NCBI RefSeq assembly: GCF_000488255.1
Contig: NZ_KI530755.1
Location: forward strand, 496,031-560,030
Length of the DNA: 64,000 nucleotides
Source of the DNA: Acinetobacter indicus CIP 110367
GTDB taxonomy: Bacteria; Pseudomonadota; Gammaproteobacteria; Pseudomonadales; Moraxellaceae
Direction: 5' to 3'
The notes under the pieces are model-generated. The model made no database searches, was not told the DNA's origin, and was given only the letters and a program-made list of their open reading frames with translations. How positions within the stretch are numbered: the stretch's first letter is position 1; every line of letters begins with the position of its first letter. This document shows, one piece after another, positions 1 to 10,203 of this stretch. A program made the position numbers and the translations under genes.

Positions 1-2157
1 GTAGTAACCGCCGATATCTACTGACTTACCTTGAACTTCTGCAAGTTCAGCCACGATTTTCTCTTCATTTGCAGCTAAAGCTTGTGCAAGTGGAGCAAAT
101 TTCGCTTTCAGTTCAGCATCTTCGTCTTGTGCAGCAAGTTCTTCTGCCCAGAATTTTGCCAGGTAGAAGTGGCTGCCACGGTTGTCCAGCTCGCCAGTAC
201 GACGTGATGGAGACTTGTCGTTGTCCAGCAGTTTGCCTGTTGCAGCATCTAAAGTCTTCGCCAGAAGTTTCGCTTTCGTGTTGTCTTCTTTAATGCCAAG
301 CTCTTCTAGAGATACCGCCAGTGCCAGGAACTCACCTAAAGAATCCCAACGTAAGTGGTTTTCTTCAACCAGCTGTTGTACGTGTTTTGGCGCAGAACCA
401 CCGGCACCTGTTTCGTACATACCGCCACCAGCCATTAACGGTACGATTGACAGCATTTTCGCAGATGTACCTAGTTCCATAATTGGGAACAGGTCAGTCA
501 GGTAGTCACGTAAGATGTTACCGGTTACAGAAATGGTATCCAGGCCACGAGCAACGCGCTCAAGCGTATAACGCATTGCACGGACTTGTGACATGATCTG
601 GATGTCTAAACCGTCTGTATCGTGATCTTTCAGGTATTTTTGTACTTTCTTGATCAGTTCATTTTCGTGTGGACGGTACGGGTCTAACCAGAAGATAGCT
701 GGCATACCAGAGTTACGTGCACGTGTAACAGCCAGTTTCACCCAGTCGCGGATTGGTGCGTCTTTCACCTGACACATACGCCAGATGTCGCCTTCTTCCA
801 CGTTTTGAGACATCAACACTTCACCTGTTTCCAGATCCGTGATGTTGGCAACACCCGCTTCAGGAATTTCGAAAGTCTTGTCGTGTGAACCGTATTCTTC
901 CGCTTTTTGCGCCATCAGACCAACGTTAGGCACAGTACCCATGGTACGTGGGTCGAAGTTACCATTCCATTTACAGAAGTTGATCATTTCCTGGTAAATA
1001 CGCGCGAAAGTCGATTCTGGCATTACTGCTTTACAGTCGTAAGGCTTGCCGTCAGCACCCCACATTTTACCGCCAGAACGGATCATTGCTGGCATAGATG
1101 CGTCAACAATTACGTCGTTCGGAGAGTGGAAGTTAGTGATGCCTTTTGCAGAATCCACCATCGCCAGTGCAGGACGGTGTTCTTGACACGCGTGCAAGTC
1201 TTCGATGATTTCTTCACGTAAAGAAGTTGGCAGGGTTTCGATCTTCTCGTAAAGACCGGCCATACCATTATTGACATTAATGCCTAACTCGTCGAACAGT
1301 TTGCCATGTTTTTCGAAAGCATCTTTGTAGTAAATTTTCACACAGTGACCGAATACGATCGGGTGTGAAACTTTCATCATGGTTGCTTTTACGTGTAAAG
1401 AGAACAGGATGCCGGCTTCTTTACAGTCATCCAATTCTTTTTCATAGAAGTCGCAAAGCGCTTTTTTGCTCATGAACATCGAGTCGATGATTTCACCGTC
1501 TTGCAGCGCAACTTTTGGCTTCAGAACAATGGTTTCACCTGACTTGGTGATCAGTTCCATTTTCACGTTACGCGCGCGGTCTAAAGTCATGGACTTTTCG
1601 CCATGGTAGAAGTCGCCTTCGTCCATGTGAGAAACGTGAGTTTGTGACCACTGTTTCCACTCGCTCATTGAGTGCGGGTTTTTCTTCGCGTAGTTCTTTA
1701 CTGCAGTTGGTGCGCGACGGTCAGAGTTACCTTCACGTAATACCGGGTTTACTGCAGAGCCCAGGCATTTGCCATAACGGGTCTTGATTGCCTTTTCTTC
1801 CTCAGTGGTCGGGTTTTCAGGGTAATCAGGAACCGCATAGCCTTTAGACTGAAGTTCTTTGATACATGCAGTCAACTGAGCAACAGAAGCACTGATGTTT
1901 GGAAGTTTGATGATGTTCGTATCTGGATCTTGTGTAAGACGACCTAGCTCTGCGAGGTTGTCAGTGACCTTTTGCTCGTCGGTGAGGTAGTCAGAAAATT
2001 CTGCGAGCACGCGTGCGGCCACGGAGATGTCACTTTTAACGATCTCTACGCCGGCCGGCTTAGTAAAGGTCTCAATAATCGGCAGCAGCGAATAAGTCGC
2101 CAGTAATGGCGCCTCGTCAGTCAGTGTGTAAATGATGGTTGACTTTCCACCAGCCAT
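1..2157 (-). CDS. icd: NADP-dependent isocitrate dehydrogenase, monomeric type (3' end cut by the window edge)
   Basis: Oxidatively decarboxylates isocitrate to 2-oxoglutarate with NADP+ in the TCA cycle, in the cytosol. Reading the minus strand from the ATG at 2157 gives an open frame of 719 codons with no stop before the window edge. It begins [17 protein letters not shown] and contains the substrate-loop segment [12 protein letters not shown], as in the 80-kDa single-chain enzymes; it is unlike the roughly 416-residue dimeric Icd of E. coli. The family is about 740-745 residues, so about 25 C-terminal residues lie outside. It has no close upstream partner and is probably transcribed alone from the long gap at 2158-2936. 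The family call is secure. Confidence 0.95.
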   Translation of the reverse strand, partial: MAGGKSTIIYTLTDEAPLLATYSLLPIIETFTKPAGVEIVKSDISVAARVLAEFSDYLTDEQKVTDNLAELGRLTQDPDTNIIKLPNISASVAQLTACIKELQSKGYAVPDYPENPTTEEEKAIKTRYGKCLGSAVNPVLREGNSDRRAPTAVKNYAKKNPHSMSEWKQWSQTHVSHMDEGDFYHGEKSMTLDRARNVKMELITKSGETIVLKPKVALQDGEIIDSMFMSKKALCDFYEKELDDCKEAGILFSLHVKATMMKVSHPIVFGHCVKIYYKDAFEKHGKLFDELGINVNNGMAGLYEKIETLPTSLREEIIEDLHACQEHRPALAMVDSAKGITNFHSPNDVIVDASMPAMIRSGGKMWGADGKPYDCKAVMPESTFARIYQEMINFCKWNGNFDPRTMGTVPNVGLMAQKAEEYGSHDKTFEIPEAGVANITDLETGEVLMSQNVEEGDIWRMCQVKDAPIRDWVKLAVTRARNSGMPAIFWLDPYRPHENELIKKVQKYLKDHDTDGLDIQIMSQVRAMRYTLERVARGLDTISVTGNILRDYLTDLFPIMELGTSAKMLSIVPLMAGGGMYETGAGGSAPKHVQQLVEENHLRWDSLGEFLALAVSLEELGIKEDNTKAKLLAKTLDAATGKLLDNDKSPSRRTGELDNRGSHFYLAKFWAEELAAQDEDAELKAKFAPLAQALAANEEKIVAELAEVQGKSVDIGGYY

Positions 2158-2936
2158 ATATAGCCCCTTGCGTTGATTGAGTTTTGAGGGGGTGAAAGTG
2201 ATGAATCAGCCCCTGCGAACCGGTTTGCTTAAGTAAAACCTTGAGAGTATCGACCCTCAAGCCTTTCCAGTCAACGTAATATCCGTGATAACGACATTTC
2301 GCTGAAAAATGATGCATTTTAATTCGTGATATTTGTGCCTGATTTGAATCCACACTTGCCTGTTTGGGGAAGAAAAACACTCAAAGAGCCGCTTTTTTCC
2401 TTCAAACTCGATCATTCCATCCAGCACATCTGCGTATTAGATTTGAATGATTAACCTGATTTTTTCAATACCAATAAGACAGATTGATCATGTGATGACG
2501 ATTCACTGATCAGGCGGATATATTATCGTCCAAAAACATGAACAGAAGATGTAAAACTAAAGTAACGTGGTAAACCCATTATCCGGTGAAAATTAACCAG
2601 GAAATTCCCTTAAAAATCCGATGAATTTACAGAAATCATACCTATCATAACACTGAAAAAAGTGTATAAAAATGTGCCAATTTATGTTTAACCAAAATCA
2701 GTTAATAGCTTGCTGTTTAAAAAGAGATAAACAAAAAGTAGTGAATTTATTTAATAAATGTAATGAAAATATACCTTTTTTTAAAATTTTTTCAGGTTAC
2801 AAATTAATGAAGGAGTTTGGTTTATTCTTTTGGGTTTGGTGTTATATTCTCTGTTAAAGTTTGTTAACCGGGCTGAGCAATCGGCTTTAAAAATGGCCTA
2901 AATATTCTATAAGAATGGATCTCGGATGAGGCAGAT
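2158..2936. other. 779-bp intergenic region between icd and the sensor kinase
   Basis: No supported gene. It must hold the divergent promoters of icd (minus) and the kinase (plus). The icd-proximal part has a short hairpin, CTTGAG pairing with CTCAAG (about 2239-2263), that would lie in the icd mRNA leader. An imperfect inverted repeat around two TGATCA hexamers lies at about 2486-2512. The part from 2600 to 2860 is very AT-rich. A 61-codon frame there has no ribosome site and no recognisable product. Confidence 0.5.
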
Positions 2937-4211
2937 ATGAAGTTGCAGTTGCTTGAAATAGGTTCAGAAACTGAACAGCTGAGTGCATGCAGGTTGTCTC
3001 TGTTATTGGGGGTATTTACTGCCACCAATCAGATTGAGCGTTTTTTATCATCTGCCCGTAAAATTTTAGGGGTAGAGCGTTCCGCACTGGCCTTCGAGGG
3101 CGAACCCTATTTATGGTATGCCCATCAGGACTGTTTTAAAGCCTTTATTGCACCCGATCATATCCAGATTGTCGAACTGTTTGATGGTCAGGACTGCATT
3201 CATACCGAGCATCCTCACTATATACAACTGGTTGAGCGTATTGGCTCTTTAGGCGTAGAAGCAAAACGCTTTATGGCCTTTGATCTGAAAATGTCCGATG
3301 GTCGTTCAATTGGACAAATCCTATTTTTCGACCAGAACGAGCAGCCTTTTTCGCTACAGGCGATTGAAATTCTCAGTGATCTGGCCACTAACCTGGTGAA
3401 TTATCTGGAGTTAAAAGCTGAGCATGCTGAACTAAAAGAAATGTATGAGCAGCAGGCCGCGCTGAATTTTAGTAAAACCAAGTTTTTCCAGATTATTGCG
3501 CATGACTTGAGAGCGCCGTTTCATGGCCTGCTCGGTTTTTCCGAAGTTCTGGCGCAAGAACGCGAAACGCTGGATGATTCCAGTGTGCAAAATATTGCCG
3601 ACTATTTATATGATACTGCGCAATCGACCTATAACCTGCTGGAAAGCTTGTTGAACTGGGCCATGGCAGAAGGCGGCCGCTTTATCTATCATCCAATTAA
3701 CTTCAAGCTGCAACAGTCGTCGCAAATTGTCTGCGATGTCCTGAACAGTCTGGCGGCGAAAAAGAATATTCAGCTGATTAACCAGATTGATGATGATATT
3801 AAAGTCTATGCCGACATTAATATGATTACTTCGGTTATCCAGAACCTGGTGTCGAATGCGCTAAAATTCACCCCGACAGATGGTACTGGCAAGGTGACTT
3901 TACGCGCCGAACAGGCAGACGATGGCGTGCACATCTATATTCAGGATACCGGTCTGGGCATGAGCCAGTCGCAAATAGAGCAGCTATTCCAGGCTGCGGT
4001 CACGGCCAGTAGCAAAGGTACAGCCGGTGAAAAAGGTACTGGTTTGGGCTTGGTACTGTGTAAGCGTTTTGTTGACCTGAACAAAGGTGAAATTGTAGTG
4101 GAATCTAATGAAGGCGAAGGAACCACCTTTATTGTGACCTTGCCGCAGGCCACCAGCGCGCATCAGGCTTTAATGCCGGAAGATATACAGTTCGAAAAAG
4201 TAAAAATGTAG
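2937..4211 (+). CDS. Sensor histidine kinase (orphan, cytosolic, GAF-like input)
   Basis: A 424-residue histidine kinase. Residues 1 to about 165 look like a GAF-type sensory domain and I see no membrane segment. A short helical linker leads to a HisKA domain whose phospho-acceptor is His189 in the motif IIAHDLRAPFHG. The catalytic HATPase_c domain follows, with the N box (NLVSNALKFT, about residue 303), G1 (DTGLGM) and G2 (GEKGTGLGL). No response regulator is adjacent: the next gene is glnE, about 75 bp downstream on the same strand. The partner must therefore be encoded elsewhere and the signal is unknown. Kinase activity is well supported; the role is not. Confidence 0.85.
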   Translation: MKLQLLEIGSETEQLSACRLSLLLGVFTATNQIERFLSSARKILGVERSALAFEGEPYLWYAHQDCFKAFIAPDHIQIVELFDGQDCIHTEHPHYIQLVERIGSLGVEAKRFMAFDLKMSDGRSIGQILFFDQNEQPFSLQAIEILSDLATNLVNYLELKAEHAELKEMYEQQAALNFSKTKFFQIIAHDLRAPFHGLLGFSEVLAQERETLDDSSVQNIADYLYDTAQSTYNLLESLLNWAMAEGGRFIYHPINFKLQQSSQIVCDVLNSLAAKKNIQLINQIDDDIKVYADINMITSVIQNLVSNALKFTPTDGTGKVTLRAEQADDGVHIYIQDTGLGMSQSQIEQLFQAAVTASSKGTAGEKGTGLGLVLCKRFVDLNKGEIVVESNEGEGTTFIVTLPQATSAHQALMPEDIQFEKVKM

Positions 4212-4286
4212 AAAACGCAATTTTCTTTTCCCCTCTAGCCAGACTCCTGATATAACTAGAAAAAATAGTCAGCTTTGGGTGTGTGA

Positions 4287-7037
4287 ATGAATACGGAACA
4301 ATTGCGCAAAACCTTAGGTGCCAGTCAATATGCAGAACAGGTATTGGCCAAGCACCAACCCCTCTTAGAACAAGATTATGCAGTTGACCGGTTTTTAACC
4401 CCTTTAAGCACCCAGCAGATTCAGCACACCGTGCAAATAACCTTGCAGGATATTCAGGATGAAGCCGAGTGGATGCGTAGTCTGCGGATTTTACGTGCCC
4501 GGCTGATGTTTCGCTGGATCTGGCAAGATGCCAACCAGTTAACCGATGTGGTCACCCTGACCCGTGAACTGTCCGATTTTGCTGATGTCTGTGTAACAGC
4601 AGCAAAAGATTTTGCCCGGGCTCCCTTGGTGGCCAAGCATGGCGAGCCGGTGGGCTATAACGGTAAAGTACAGGACCTGATCGTAATTGCCATGGGTAAA
4701 CATGGTGCGCAGGAACTGAATTTATCCAGCGATATTGACCTGATTTTTGCCTTCGATGAGCAGGGCGAAACCAACGGCCGTAAATGTATTGATGTGCAGC
4801 AGTTCTGTATTTTATGGGGACAGAAACTGATTTATCTGCTCGACCATATCACTGCCGATGGCTTTGTGTTCCGGGTCGATATGCGCTTGCGTCCCTGGGG
4901 CGATGGTTCGGCCCTAGCGATTAGTCATGTGGCGCTGGAAAAATACTTAAGCCAGCATGGCCGTGAATGGGAGCGCTATGCCTGGATCAAGGCGCGCATT
5001 GTCACCGGTGGTAAAGAAGGGGATGAACTGCTGGAGATGACCCGGCCGTTCGTATTCCGCAAATATGTCGATTACACCGCCTTTGAAGCCATGCGTGAAA
5101 TGAAGGCCATGATTGAGCGCGAAGTGCAGCGCCGTCATCTGGAAGATGATATTAAACTCGGTGCTGGCGGGATTCGTGAAGTCGAATTTATTGTGCAGGT
5201 ATTCCAGCTGATTTATGGCGGGTCCAAGCTGGAGCTGCAAGACCGGCAATGTCTGGTCAGCCTGAATCATCTGGATGAAGCTGAATTGCTAGACAGCAAA
5301 GCCGTGGCTGAACTGGAAGATGCCTATTTATTTCTGCGCCGGGTTGAACATGCGATTCAGGCGCTGAATGACCAGCAAACCCAGTCCTTACCGACCGAGC
5401 CAGAATTGCGTCAGCGTCTGATCAGCACTTTAGGCTTTGCGAGCTGGCCGGATTTTATGGCTTTTCTGGATGAAAAACGCGCCAAGGTCATCTATCAGTT
5501 TGAACATTTAATTAAAGAAAAAGAACCAGACCCGCTGGTCGAAAGTTTTAGCCAGCTGGAACAGCGCCTGAATGAAGTGCTGGATGATCAGGCCAAAAAT
5601 CTGGTACATGAATTCTGGTATGGACATGCGCTGAAAAAACTACCGGCCAAAGCGGTGCAGCGCCTGAAAACCTTCTGGCCGCATCTGGTTGAAGCGGTGT
5701 TGCAGTCAGATATGCCACAAGTCGCGCTGGTGCGACTGATGCCGCTGGTGGAATCGGTGATGCGCCGTACCGTGTATCTGGTGATGCTGATTGAAAGCAA
5801 AGGTGCGCTGCAACGTCTGGTGAAAATGGCTACCGTCAGTCCGTGGATTTGTGAAGAGCTGACCCATTATCCGGTGCTGCTGGATGAATTCCTGTCGATG
5901 GATTTTGAATTGCCGAAACGTCAGGATCTGGAAGATTCCTTGCGTCAGCAATTGCTACGGATTGAGGTCGATCAGGTCGAAGACCAGATGCGGGTACTGC
6001 GCCTGTTTAAAAAATCCAATGTACTGGCAGTGGCTGCCAGTGATGTGCTGGCCGAAAGTCCGCTGATGAAAGTTTCCGATGCGCTCACCGATATTGCCGA
6101 AGTGTCAGTCAATGCTGCTTTGCATCTGGCTTATCAGATTACCGCGAAAAAACATGGTTTCCCGCTGGATGCTGAAGGCCAGCGCTGTACGCTGGATCAT
6201 ATTGCTTTTACCGTGATTGGTTATGGCAAGGTAGGCGGGATTGAACTCGGTTATGGCTCGGATCTGGATCTGGTCTTTATTCATTATATGGATGAACAGG
6301 CCGATACCGACGGGCTTAAACCCATCAGCGGTTTTGAGTTTGCGATGCGGGTGGGGCAAAAGTTTGTGTCATTGATGACCACCCAAACTTTAGATGGCCG
6401 CGTTTATGAAGTCGATACCCGGTTACGTCCGTCTGGGGAAGCGGGATTACTGGTCACCAGCCTGAAAGCGTTTGAGCATTATCAGCTAAAAAGTGCCTGG
6501 CTGTGGGAGCATCAGGCGCTGGTGCGCGCGCGCAGTATTGCCGGTGAACGCTGCCTTCGGGACAAGTTCGAGCAACTACGCTGCCGGATTCTGACCCAGC
6601 CACGTGAACAGGCGCATGTGCGTGCTGAAGTGCTGAAAATGCGCCAGAAGATGAAAGACCATCTCGGTTCATCAAATGAGCAAAAAAAAGATGGAATTTT
6701 TCATTTAAAACAGGATGCAGGTGGTATCGTTGATATCGAATTTATGGCACAGTATGCGGTGTTAGCGTGGAGTGGGACGAATAAAGATCTCGCCCATTAC
6801 TCCGACAATGTACGAATCCTTGAGGATGCCGCAAAGACAGGTTGCTTATCCAGCAACGATGCGACTGCTCTGATTCAAGCTTATCTCCGTGAACGCGCAG
6901 AGAGCCACCGCTTAGCCCTTGCAAATCAATCCATGCAAGTGTCTGCAAGCGACTGGCACGATACCCGAATGACCGTTTGCAAGTTATGGCAAAGACTGAT
7001 TGATCCAGCTGCAGCATTTGCGCTGGAGAGTGAATAA
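4287..7037 (+). CDS. glnE: Bifunctional glutamine synthetase adenylyltransferase/adenylyl-removing enzyme
   Basis: Adds AMP to and removes it from glutamine synthetase (GlnA) in response to PII, tuning ammonia assimilation. The 916 residues compare with 946 in E. coli. Both halves carry the nucleotidyltransferase signature: LSSDIDLIFAFDE in the N-terminal half, thought to deadenylylate, and GYGSDLDLVFIHY in the C-terminal half, thought to adenylylate. PII-response helices lie between them. The stop is 24 bp before ilvE on the same strand, so the two are probably co-transcribed. Full length and intact. Confidence 0.97.
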   Translation: MNTEQLRKTLGASQYAEQVLAKHQPLLEQDYAVDRFLTPLSTQQIQHTVQITLQDIQDEAEWMRSLRILRARLMFRWIWQDANQLTDVVTLTRELSDFADVCVTAAKDFARAPLVAKHGEPVGYNGKVQDLIVIAMGKHGAQELNLSSDIDLIFAFDEQGETNGRKCIDVQQFCILWGQKLIYLLDHITADGFVFRVDMRLRPWGDGSALAISHVALEKYLSQHGREWERYAWIKARIVTGGKEGDELLEMTRPFVFRKYVDYTAFEAMREMKAMIEREVQRRHLEDDIKLGAGGIREVEFIVQVFQLIYGGSKLELQDRQCLVSLNHLDEAELLDSKAVAELEDAYLFLRRVEHAIQALNDQQTQSLPTEPELRQRLISTLGFASWPDFMAFLDEKRAKVIYQFEHLIKEKEPDPLVESFSQLEQRLNEVLDDQAKNLVHEFWYGHALKKLPAKAVQRLKTFWPHLVEAVLQSDMPQVALVRLMPLVESVMRRTVYLVMLIESKGALQRLVKMATVSPWICEELTHYPVLLDEFLSMDFELPKRQDLEDSLRQQLLRIEVDQVEDQMRVLRLFKKSNVLAVAASDVLAESPLMKVSDALTDIAEVSVNAALHLAYQITAKKHGFPLDAEGQRCTLDHIAFTVIGYGKVGGIELGYGSDLDLVFIHYMDEQADTDGLKPISGFEFAMRVGQKFVSLMTTQTLDGRVYEVDTRLRPSGEAGLLVTSLKAFEHYQLKSAWLWEHQALVRARSIAGERCLRDKFEQLRCRILTQPREQAHVRAEVLKMRQKMKDHLGSSNEQKKDGIFHLKQDAGGIVDIEFMAQYAVLAWSGTNKDLAHYSDNVRILEDAAKTGCLSSNDATALIQAYLRERAESHRLALANQSMQVSASDWHDTRMTVCKLWQRLIDPAAAFALESE

Positions 7038-7061
7038 TTGTGAAAAATTGGAGTTTATGGC

Positions 7062-7988
7062 ATGAATTTGGCTGATCGTGATGGTTTTATTTGGCAAGAT
7101 GGACAACTGGTTGACTGGCGTGAGGCCAAAACTCACGTGTTGACCCATACCCTGCATTACAGCATGGGTGTGTTTGAAGGTGTCCGTGCCTATGAAACCC
7201 CGAATGGAACGGCTATTTTCCGTCTAAAAGAGCACACAAAGCGTTTGTTAAATTCTGCAAAAATTTATCAAATGAAAGTGCCGTTTGATCAGGCAACTTT
7301 AGAGCAAGCACAAATTGATGTGGTGCGTGAAAATAAACTGGCATCTTGCTATTTACGTCCAATCATCTTTATTGGTTCTGAAAAACTCGGTATTGCGGCA
7401 ACAGACAACACTATTCATGCCGTGGTTGCAGCGTGGAGCTGGGGTGCTTACCTGGGTGAAGAGGCAATGGCGAAGGGTATTCGCGTAAAAACCTCATCAT
7501 TTACCCACCATCATCCAAACGTGACCATGTGTAAAGCCAAAGCGTCTGGTAACTATACGCTGTCGATTCTGGCACACCAAGAAGTGGCGCATTCAGGTTA
7601 TGACGAAGCCATGCTGCTGGATCCACAAGGTTATGTGTGTCAAGGTTCGGGCGAAAACGTATTCCTGGTTAAAGATGGCGTGATTCATACACCGGATATC
7701 GCTGGTGGTGCGCTGGATGGGATTACCCGTCAATCGATTATTACCATTGCTAAAGACTTGGGTTATGACGTGGTTGAGCGCCGTATTACACGTGACGAAT
7801 TCTATATTGCCGATGAAGCCTTCTTTACGGGTACGGCTGCAGAAGTGACCCCGATTCGTGAATACGATGATCGTCAGATTGGTGAAGGTGTCCGTGGTCC
7901 AATCACTACGCAAATCCAGAAAGCCTACTTTGATGCAGTGCAGGGCAAAGACCCGAAATATGCACACTGGTTAACTTACGTAAAATAA
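7062..7988 (+). CDS. ilvE: Branched-chain amino acid aminotransferase
   Basis: PLP-dependent class IV transaminase that interconverts leucine, isoleucine and valine with their 2-oxo acids. The protein has 308 residues, the normal length. The PLP lysine is in the segment MCKAKASGNYTLS, and the phosphate-binding glycines and threonines are in the C-terminal half (GTAAEVTPIREYDD). It follows glnE by 24 bp and is closed by a strong terminator at 8001-8027. In Acinetobacter ilvE marks the left edge of the LOS outer-core locus, which fits the glycan genes to its right. Confidence 0.97.
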   Translation: MNLADRDGFIWQDGQLVDWREAKTHVLTHTLHYSMGVFEGVRAYETPNGTAIFRLKEHTKRLLNSAKIYQMKVPFDQATLEQAQIDVVRENKLASCYLRPIIFIGSEKLGIAATDNTIHAVVAAWSWGAYLGEEAMAKGIRVKTSSFTHHHPNVTMCKAKASGNYTLSILAHQEVAHSGYDEAMLLDPQGYVCQGSGENVFLVKDGVIHTPDIAGGALDGITRQSIITIAKDLGYDVVERRITRDEFYIADEAFFTGTAAEVTPIREYDDRQIGEGVRGPITTQIQKAYFDAVQGKDPKYAHWLTYVK

Positions 7989-8000
7989 GTGCAAACTGTA

Positions 8001-8027
8001 AAAAAGGACTCAGATGAGTCCTTTTTT
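8001..8027. terminator. Bidirectional terminator between ilvE and ugd
   Basis: GGACTCA-GA-TGAGTCC forms a 7-bp stem, preceded by an A-run and followed by six T. It can end ilvE transcripts on plus and ugd transcripts on minus. Confidence 0.9.
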
Positions 8028-8046
8028 ATGGGCTGGGAAAATGTTC

Positions 8047-9216
8047 TTAATCATCCATACCAAAAATATCGCGGCTATAGACTTTCTCCAGCACATCCGC
8101 CAGTTCATCGGACTGGCGATTGGCAACAATCACATCGCTATATTGTTTAAATTCATCTAGATCTTGCATAACTTTGGAGTGAAAGAATTCATCTTCCTGC
8201 AAGGTCGGCTCGTAAATCACCACTTCCACGCCGCGGCCTTTAATGCGTTTCATCACCCCCTGAATGGCCGATGTCCTGAAGTTATCGGAACCACTTTTCA
8301 TGACCAGACGGTAAATACCGACCACTTTCGGGTTGCGTTGCAGGACGGACTGGGCAATAAAATCTTTACGGGTGGCATTGGCATCGACAATGGCCTGAAT
8401 TAAATTGCTCGGTACATTGTGATAGTTGGCCAGCAACTGTTTGGTGTCTTTCGGCAGGCAGTAGCCGCCGTAGCCAAAGGACGGGTTGTTATAATATTTG
8501 CCAATCCGCTGATCCAGACAGACGCCGTCAATAATCTGTCGGGTATCCAGCTGAAACAGCTGCGCATAGGTGTCCAGCTCATTGAAATAGGCCACGCGCA
8601 TAGCCAGATAGGTGTTGGCAAACAGTTTGATCGCTTCGGCTTCGGTGGAACCGGTAAAGAGCACCGGGCAGTCTTTTTTGATGGCACCTTCGAGTAGCAT
8701 ATCGGCAAAGAGTAGGGCACGCTCCGACTGTTCTCCGACAATAATCCGTGAGGGATACAGGTTGTCGTGTAGGGCTTTGCCTTCACGTAAAAACTCCGGT
8801 GAAAAAATAATATTCCCACTGCGATATTTCTGTTTGATTTTTTCAGTAAATCCGACCGGAACGGTGGATTTGATGATCATGGTGGTGCAGGGATTAATCG
8901 ACAGTACATCCTTTATCACACTTTCAACACTGTCAGTATTAAAATAATTGGTCTGCGGGTCGTAATCGGTAGGCGTGGCGATAATCACATAATCGGCATC
9001 CTGATAGGCATCGGCCTGATGCAGGGTGGCTTTAAAATTTAGGTCTTTATTTTTCAGGAATTCGCTAATTTCAGGGTCTTGCAGGGGAGAAATGCCATAA
9101 TTCAGCAGTTCGACTTTTTCAGGAATGATATCGAGCGCCACTACTTCATGCTGCTGCGCAAAAATCATGGCATTGGAAAGGCCAACATAGCCGGTACCGA
9201 CAATACTAATTTTCAT
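8047..9216 (-). CDS. ugd: UDP-glucose 6-dehydrogenase
   Basis: Makes UDP-glucuronate from UDP-glucose with two NAD+, supplying a sugar for surface polysaccharide. The 389 residues start with a Rossmann glycine motif (GTGYVG, residues 7-12). The catalytic cysteine is Cys253 in [11 protein letters not shown]. The length matches short Gram-negative Ugd proteins (E. coli 388). It faces away from the glycosyltransferases to its right and shares no operon with them, but its place beside the outer-core genes suggests it feeds the same surface glycans. Intact. Confidence 0.95.
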   Translation of the reverse strand: MKISIVGTGYVGLSNAMIFAQQHEVVALDIIPEKVELLNYGISPLQDPEISEFLKNKDLNFKATLHQADAYQDADYVIIATPTDYDPQTNYFNTDSVESVIKDVLSINPCTTMIIKSTVPVGFTEKIKQKYRSGNIIFSPEFLREGKALHDNLYPSRIIVGEQSERALLFADMLLEGAIKKDCPVLFTGSTEAEAIKLFANTYLAMRVAYFNELDTYAQLFQLDTRQIIDGVCLDQRIGKYYNNPSFGYGGYCLPKDTKQLLANYHNVPSNLIQAIVDANATRKDFIAQSVLQRNPKVVGIYRLVMKSGSDNFRTSAIQGVMKRIKGRGVEVVIYEPTLQEDEFFHSKVMQDLDEFKQYSDVIVANRQSDELADVLEKVYSRDIFGMDD

Positions 9217-9378
9217 AATCTATTGTTGTTCTGTGATGAGTTCTAATCTGCATTTTGAATGTGCAAGTTCGATGACGTTTTTCTGACAGTTATTTTGCAG
9301 TGGCTTTTCTTTGCAGCCATTCTGCTAATTTGTAACTCTGTGATATGATGGCGCCATTGCTCAGGTGGATCATGCGGC

Positions 9379-10149
9379 ATGGCTTTACATGAAACAGAGA
9401 TGAACTCTCAATCTTCTTTAATGCAGGAACAGAATGTTGTTCTGTGCATGAAATGGGGAACCAAATACGGTTCGGAATACGTTAACCGTTTGTACAATAT
9501 GGTCAAACGCCATACCACAGTCGACTTTAAAATGGTCTGCCTGACTGACCGTACTGAAGGCATTAATCCGGAAGTGGAATGTTTCCCGATCCCGCCTTTA
9601 GCTTTGCCAGAAGGGGCGCCTGAGCGTGGCTGGAACAAGCTGTCGACGTTTGAGCCAGATTTATATGGCTTGACAGGCAATGCGCTATTTCTGGATTTAG
9701 ATGTGGTCATTGTCGACAATATCGATGCATTTTTTACCCATCCGGGTGATTTTCTGATTATTCATGACTGGAAACGTCCATGGCGAATTACCGGCAACAG
9801 TTCGGTCTATCGTTTTAAACTGGGGGCTTTCCCAGGATTATTGCCGTATTTCCGTGAGCATTTTGATGAGATCCGTCAGAAATTCCGTAATGAGCAGGCG
9901 TATTTGTCTTGGTATGTCGATCAGGAGAAAAAATTAAGCTACTGGCCAGAGAGCTGGTGTAAAAGCTATAAATATCATTGTCTGCAAAAGATTCCGATGG
10001 CATTCTTTAAGCCACCAGTCAAGCCGGAAGGTGCAAAAATTATTATTTTCCATGGTGAGATTAATCCACCTGATGCAGTAAATGGCGGTGGTGGTAAATG
10101 GTATCGTTATGTGCTGCCCTCCAAATGGATTAAGGATGCATGGCAATAA
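9379..10149 (+). CDS. Putative outer-core glycosyltransferase with a DxD motif
   Basis: A 256-residue soluble protein. The central hydrophobic strand plus acidic motif ALFLDLDVVIVD (DLD at 106-108) is the metal/nucleotide-sugar site of GT-A glycosyltransferases. The flanks (GWNKLSTFEPDLYG before, SSVYRFKLG after) fit the same fold. I cannot name the sugar or linkage. Its base composition is close to that of the flanking core genome, unlike the four AT-rich genes that follow, so it may be the more anciently resident member of the locus. The start is uncertain: an in-frame ATG at 9400 is also possible. Confidence 0.75.
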   Translation: MALHETEMNSQSSLMQEQNVVLCMKWGTKYGSEYVNRLYNMVKRHTTVDFKMVCLTDRTEGINPEVECFPIPPLALPEGAPERGWNKLSTFEPDLYGLTGNALFLDLDVVIVDNIDAFFTHPGDFLIIHDWKRPWRITGNSSVYRFKLGAFPGLLPYFREHFDEIRQKFRNEQAYLSWYVDQEKKLSYWPESWCKSYKYHCLQKIPMAFFKPPVKPEGAKIIIFHGEINPPDAVNGGGGKWYRYVLPSKWIKDAWQ

Positions 10150-10203
10150 TTATTCAGTGTAGTAATTAAGCAATCAGGTACCTATTTTTAAGTGATGAAG
10201 TGA

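Noticed and set aside
2672..2857. 61-codon open frame in the icd-kinase gap
   Set aside because: Lies in AT-rich DNA, has no ribosome site, and ends in a hydrophobic run without family resemblance. I treat it as chance.
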